Assembly: GCF_001612965.1 (NCBI RefSeq)
Contig: NZ_BDBL01000008.1
Span: 124,001 to 188,000, forward strand
DNA from: Nocardia kruczakiae NBRC 101016
GTDB lineage: Bacteria > Actinomycetota > Actinomycetes > Mycobacteriales > Mycobacteriaceae
DNA: 64,000 nucleotides
Direction of reading: 5' to 3'
Numbering within the stretch: the first letter of the stretch is position 1; the number at the start of each line of letters is the position of its first letter. Positions 60,669-64,000 of this stretch are shown in pieces. Both the position numbers and the translations under genes were made by a program. The notes beneath the pieces were generated by a model, which did not search any database, was not told where the DNA came from, and saw only the letters and a program-made list of their open reading frames with translations.

Positions 60669-62447
60669 ATGACGTCGAGTACCGACGCCGGTCCCACCCC
60701 CGAGTCCGTTCGCGCCGATCGTGAACGCCTCGCCCGTGAGCGTCGTGCCCGGCCCCGTCCGGAGGCCTCCGGGCCGCGCGAACGCACCGGCAAGCCGGTC
60801 CGCCGCAAGTCCGAGGGCCAGTGGGCTCTCGGTTACCGGGAGCCGTTGAACCCGAACGAGCAGAGCAAGAAGGACGACAATCCGCTCAACGTCCGCTCGC
60901 GCATCGAGAACATCTACGCCAAGGGCGGATTCGACTCGATCGACAAGAGCGATCTGCGCGGCCGCTTCCGCTGGTGGGGCCTCTACACCCAGCGCGAGCA
61001 GGGCTACGACGGCACCTGGACCGGTGACGAGAACATCGATCTGCTCGAAGCCAAGTACTTCATGATGCGCATCCGCTGCGACGGCGGCGCGCTGAACGTC
61101 GAGCAGGTCCGCACCCTCGGTCAGATCTCCACCGAGTTCGGCCGCGACACCGCCGACCTGTCCGATCGCGAGAATCTGCAGTACCACTGGATCGAGATCG
61201 AGAACGTTCCGGAGATCTGGCGGCGCATCGAGGCGGTCGGCCTGCAGACCACCGAGGCCTGCGGCGACTGCCCGCGCGTGGTTCTCGGCTCCCCGCTGGC
61301 CGGTGAATCGCTGAACGAGATCATCGACGGCAGCTGGGCGGTCGAGGAGATCACCCGCCGCTACATCGGCAAGAAGGAGTACTCGAACCTTCCCCGCAAG
61401 TTCAAGACCGCGATCTCCGGACAGCAGGATGTGGTCCACGAGATCAACGACGTGGCCTTCATCGGCGTCGAACACCCCGAGCACGGCCCCGGTTTCGATC
61501 TGTGGGTCGGCGGCGGCCTGTCCACCAACCCGATGCTCGCTCAGCGTGTCGGCGCCTGGGTGCCGCTCGAGGAGGTGCCGGATGTGTGGGAGGCGGTCGT
61601 CTCGCTGTTCCGCGACTACGGCTACCGCCGCCTGCGGACCAAGGCGCGGTTGAAGTTCCTGATCAAGGACTGGGGCGTCGAGAAATTCCGGAAAGTTCTC
61701 GAAACCAAGTACCTGCAGCGCACGTTGATCGACGGCCCGGCGCCGGAGAAGCCCACCCGCCCCATCGACCATGTGGGTGTGCAGAAGCTGCGCAACGGGC
61801 TCAACGCGATCGGCTTCTCCCCCATCGCGGGCCGCGTGTCGGGCACGATCCTGACCAAGGTCGCGGACGCGGTCGAGCGGATCGGCGCCGATCGGATCCG
61901 GTTCACCCCGTACCAGAAGCTCGTGGTGCTCGACGTTCCCGACGACAAGGTCGAGGAACTGATCAGCGAGCTGGAGCCGCTCGGACTTCAGGCCCGCCCG
62001 TCCGCTTGGCGGCGAAACCTGCTGGCCTGCAGCGGTATCGAGTTCTGCAAGCTGTCGTTCGTGGAGACCCGCAAGCGTTCCCAGGTGCTCGCGCCCGAAC
62101 TCGATCAGCGCCTGGCCGACATCAACGCGCAACTCGATGTGCCGGTCACGATCAACATCAACGGCTGCCCCAACTCCTGCGGCCGCTCGCAGATCGCGGA
62201 TATCGGCTTCAAGGGCCAGCTGGTCGACGACGGCAACGGGAATCAGGTCGAGGGCTACCAGGTTCATCTGGGCGGCACTCTCGGGCTCGATGCCGCCTTC
62301 GGCCGCAAGCTGCGCCAGCACAAGGTGACCAGCGAGGAGCTCGGCGACTACATCGAGCGTGTCGTCCGCAATTTCGTCAAGAACCGCAACGACGGCGAGC
62401 GGTTCGCGCAATGGGCTGTCCGCGCCGACGAAGCCGACCTTCGGTAA
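60669..62447 (+). CDS. sirA: Ferredoxin-dependent assimilatory sulfite reductase (SirA/NirA type)
   Basis: Reduces sulfite to sulfide for cysteine synthesis. The 592-residue sirohaem protein has two pseudosymmetric ferredoxin-like domains; the 4Fe-4S/sirohaem ligands are in LACSGIEFCKLSF (C-x5-C) and INGCPNSCGRSQ (C-x3-C), and NLQYHWIEIENVPEIWR is typical. GLYTQREQGYDGTW and EACGDCPRVV hold the Tyr and Cys that form a cross-link near the active site in M. tuberculosis NirA/SirA. The ATG follows AGGAG by seven bases. Corresponds to Rv2391. Confidence 0.95.
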   Translation: MTSSTDAGPTPESVRADRERLARERRARPRPEASGPRERTGKPVRRKSEGQWALGYREPLNPNEQSKKDDNPLNVRSRIENIYAKGGFDSIDKSDLRGRFRWWGLYTQREQGYDGTWTGDENIDLLEAKYFMMRIRCDGGALNVEQVRTLGQISTEFGRDTADLSDRENLQYHWIEIENVPEIWRRIEAVGLQTTEACGDCPRVVLGSPLAGESLNEIIDGSWAVEEITRRYIGKKEYSNLPRKFKTAISGQQDVVHEINDVAFIGVEHPEHGPGFDLWVGGGLSTNPMLAQRVGAWVPLEEVPDVWEAVVSLFRDYGYRRLRTKARLKFLIKDWGVEKFRKVLETKYLQRTLIDGPAPEKPTRPIDHVGVQKLRNGLNAIGFSPIAGRVSGTILTKVADAVERIGADRIRFTPYQKLVVLDVPDDKVEELISELEPLGLQARPSAWRRNLLACSGIEFCKLSFVETRKRSQVLAPELDQRLADINAQLDVPVTININGCPNSCGRSQIADIGFKGQLVDDGNGNQVEGYQVHLGGTLGLDAAFGRKLRQHKVTSEELGDYIERVVRNFVKNRNDGERFAQWAVRADEADLR

Positions 62448-62460
62448 CGGGAGATTCAGT

Positions 62461-63177
62461 ATGGCAACCACTTTGGACAAGCTCAGCGAAGCCGAGCTGC
62501 GCAGGATCGCCGAGGACGGCGCGGCGCAGCTGGGCCCGGACGCCTCGGCGACCGAGCTGCTGCAGTGGACCGAGGACACCTTCGGTTCCGGCTATATCGT
62601 CGCCTCGAATATGCAGGACGCGGTGCTGGTGCAGCTGGCCGCGCAGGTACGGCCCGGCGTCGACATCCTGTTCCTCGACACCGGCTACCACTTCGCCGAG
62701 ACCATCGGCACCCGGGACGCGGTCGAGACCGTGTACGGCGTGAACATCGTGAACGTGCAGCCCGAACACACTGTCGCCGAACAGGATCAGCTGCTCGGCA
62801 AGGATCTGTTCGCCCGCGACGCCGGTGAATGCTGCCGGCTGCGCAAGGTGGTGCCGCTGAAGAAATCGCTGGCTCCCTACAACGCGTGGGTGACCGGCAT
62901 CCGGCGCGTGGAGGCCCCGACCCGGGCCAACGCGCCCCTGATCTCCTTCGACGAGGGCTTCGGCCTGGTGAAGATCAACCCGATCGCCGCCTGGTCCGAC
63001 GACGAGATGGCCGCGTACATCGACCAGCACGGCATTCTCGTCAACCCTCTCGTCGAGGAGGGATATCCGTCCATCGGTTGCGCTCCGTGCACACGGAAGC
63101 CGGAACCGGGATCCGATCCGCGAAGCGGCCGCTGGGCCGGCCTCGCCAAGACCGAATGCGGGTTGCACGCCTCATGA
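62461..63177 (+). CDS. cysH: APS (adenylyl-sulfate) reductase
   Basis: Reduces adenosine 5'-phosphosulfate to sulfite. The 238 residues include the PP-loop fold (SGYIVASNMQDAVLVQLAAQ with a modified loop), DILFLDTGYHFAETIGTRDA, and the two cysteine pairs of iron-sulfur-containing APS reductases (GECCRLRKV and GCAPCTRKP). The catalytic Cys is in the C-terminal KTECGLH. It follows sirA by 13 bp and overlaps cysD by 4 bp. Corresponds to Rv2392. Confidence 0.94.
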   Translation: MATTLDKLSEAELRRIAEDGAAQLGPDASATELLQWTEDTFGSGYIVASNMQDAVLVQLAAQVRPGVDILFLDTGYHFAETIGTRDAVETVYGVNIVNVQPEHTVAEQDQLLGKDLFARDAGECCRLRKVVPLKKSLAPYNAWVTGIRRVEAPTRANAPLISFDEGFGLVKINPIAAWSDDEMAAYIDQHGILVNPLVEEGYPSIGCAPCTRKPEPGSDPRSGRWAGLAKTECGLHAS

Positions 63178-64000
63178 CTTCAACGGTGACCGATACACAA
63201 TTCGATACCCTTGCCGCCCTCGAGAGCGAAGCCATCCACATTTTCCGTGAGGTGGCGGGCGAATTCGAGCGGCCGGTGATCCTGTTCTCCGGCGGTAAGG
63301 ACTCCACGGTCCTGCTGCACCTGGCGCTCAAGGCATTCTGGCCCGCGCCGCTGCCGTTCTCGCTGCTGCACGTGGACACCGGCCACAACCTCGACGAGGT
63401 GCTGGCCTTCCGCGACCATGTGGTCGAGAAGTACGGGCTGCGGCTGCACGTCGCCAGCGTCGAGGAGTACCTCGCCGACGGCCGCCTCACCGAACGGCCC
63501 GACGGTATCCGCAACCCGCTGCAGACCGTGCCGCTGCTGGACGCCATCACCGAGAATCGCTTCGACGCGGTCTTCGGTGGCGGCCGCCGCGACGAGGAGC
63601 GTTCGCGGGCCAAGGAGCGGATCTTCTCGCTGCGCGACGCGTTCGGCCGCTGGGACCCGAAGCGGCAGCGTCCGGAACTGTGGAACCTGTACAACGGCCG
63701 GCACGCGCCCGGCGAGCACGTGCGGGTGTTCCCGCTCAGCAACTGGACCGAACTCGACATCTGGCGCTACATCGCGCGCGAGAACGTCGAACTCGCGACC
63801 ATCTACTACGCGCACGAGCGGCCGGTGTACCAGCGCGACGGCATGTGGATGACCCCGGGTTCCTGGGGTGGTCCGCGCGAGGGTGAGGAGCTGGTCGTCA
63901 AGTCGGTGCGCTATCGCACCGTCGGTGACGGATCCACCACCGGCGCAATACTTTCCGATGCCGCGACCAACGACGACATCCTCGCCGAGGTCGCCGCGTC
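63174..64000 (+). CDS. cysD: Sulfate adenylyltransferase subunit CysD (truncated by the window edge)
   Basis: ATP sulfurylase small subunit, which makes APS for CysH. The visible 275 residues show the PP-loop VILFSGGKDSTVLLHLALKA, LLHVDTGHNLDEVLAFRDHV, GGGRRDEERSRAKERIFSLR and VFPLSNWTELDIWRYIARE. ATG 63174 overlaps the cysH stop. The gene continues past 64000; cysN normally follows. In M. tuberculosis cysD/N lie elsewhere, so this operon layout is closer to Rhodococcus or Streptomyces. Confidence 0.95.
   Translation, partial: MTSTVTDTQFDTLAALESEAIHIFREVAGEFERPVILFSGGKDSTVLLHLALKAFWPAPLPFSLLHVDTGHNLDEVLAFRDHVVEKYGLRLHVASVEEYLADGRLTERPDGIRNPLQTVPLLDAITENRFDAVFGGGRRDEERSRAKERIFSLRDAFGRWDPKRQRPELWNLYNGRHAPGEHVRVFPLSNWTELDIWRYIARENVELATIYYAHERPVYQRDGMWMTPGSWGGPREGEELVVKSVRYRTVGDGSTTGAILSDAATNDDILAEVAA

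Noticed and set aside
60345..62579. A 744-codon open frame on the minus strand opposite sirA
   Set aside because: It is antisense to a clear sulfite reductase gene and its translation shows no family resemblance; long antisense frames are common in GC-rich DNA because stop codons are rare in the frame mirroring third-position GC.

Overview
The window is high-GC, densely coded DNA from an actinobacterium, most likely Nocardia or a close mycolic-acid relative. The main argument is gene order. The run glyS - smtB/zur - YbjN-like gene - uppS - recO - era - deaminase-like gene - corC - ybeY - phoH - rsmE - dnaJ - hrcA - hemW - sirA - cysH, and the tRNA-Asn - small YtxH-like gene - dnaG - dgt - TPM-protein block, follow the Mycobacterium tuberculosis order as I recall it (about Rv2342 to Rv2392), with local insertions. 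An MspA-like secreted protein and F420-type enzymes fit the same group. The genus is an inference; no rRNA or other marker is present.

Layout. 1-3462: the end of a deazaflavin-type nitroreductase gene, then a tightly overlapping molybdate operon (HTH-TOBE regulator, modA, modB, modC). 3586-4530: an MspA-like secreted protein with a Thr/Pro-rich insert, closed by a strong bidirectional hairpin. 4608-22577: a large accessory glycan region. 22807-30171: a small unknown gene, a secreted protease, tRNA-Asn, an alpha/beta hydrolase, dnaG, dgt, a YdcF-type protein and a metallo-beta-lactamase-fold hydrolase. 30236-37577: a TPM protein, a glyoxalase-fold protein, and an ABC exporter with a DesK/LuxR-type two-component system. 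37787-59718: the conserved housekeeping block with inserted accessory genes (TetR plus FAD monooxygenase, SAM methyltransferase plus F420-type oxidoreductase, LysR plus MFS exporter). 59773-60331: a decayed dehydrogenase. 60444-64000: a sulfate-assimilation operon (leader peptide, sirA, cysH, cysD cut by the window edge).

The most distinctive part is 4.6-20.5 kb. It encodes the enzymatic steps from sedoheptulose 7-phosphate to ADP-D-glycero-beta-D-manno-heptose: GmhA, a heptose kinase (two candidates), a GmhB domain fused to a GT9 glycosyltransferase, and bifunctional HldE. Alongside are three GT9 heptosyltransferase-like proteins, a GT4, a second GT-B enzyme, a GT2, a NodU/CmcH-type carbamoyltransferase, a UDP-glucose dehydrogenase and a UDP-glucuronate decarboxylase-like SDR. 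ADP-heptose and GT9 enzymes are the hallmark of Gram-negative LPS core synthesis, yet this organism appears to have no LPS. The cluster therefore predicts a heptose-containing, possibly xylosylated or glucuronidated and carbamoylated glycoconjugate of unknown structure. No HldD epimerase was recognised, so the D,D-heptose donor may be used directly. One GT9 gene reads in frame into a DUF2795 domain that has its own ribosome binding site, and a large-subunit catalase is the first gene of one glycan operon.

Smaller points of interest are a 50-residue peptide made of two near-identical 25-residue repeats, coupled to both ybeY and corC; a 24-bp tandem repeat that triplicates the phoH stop region; a MerR-type promoter without a nearby MerR gene; and a leader peptide ahead of sirA.
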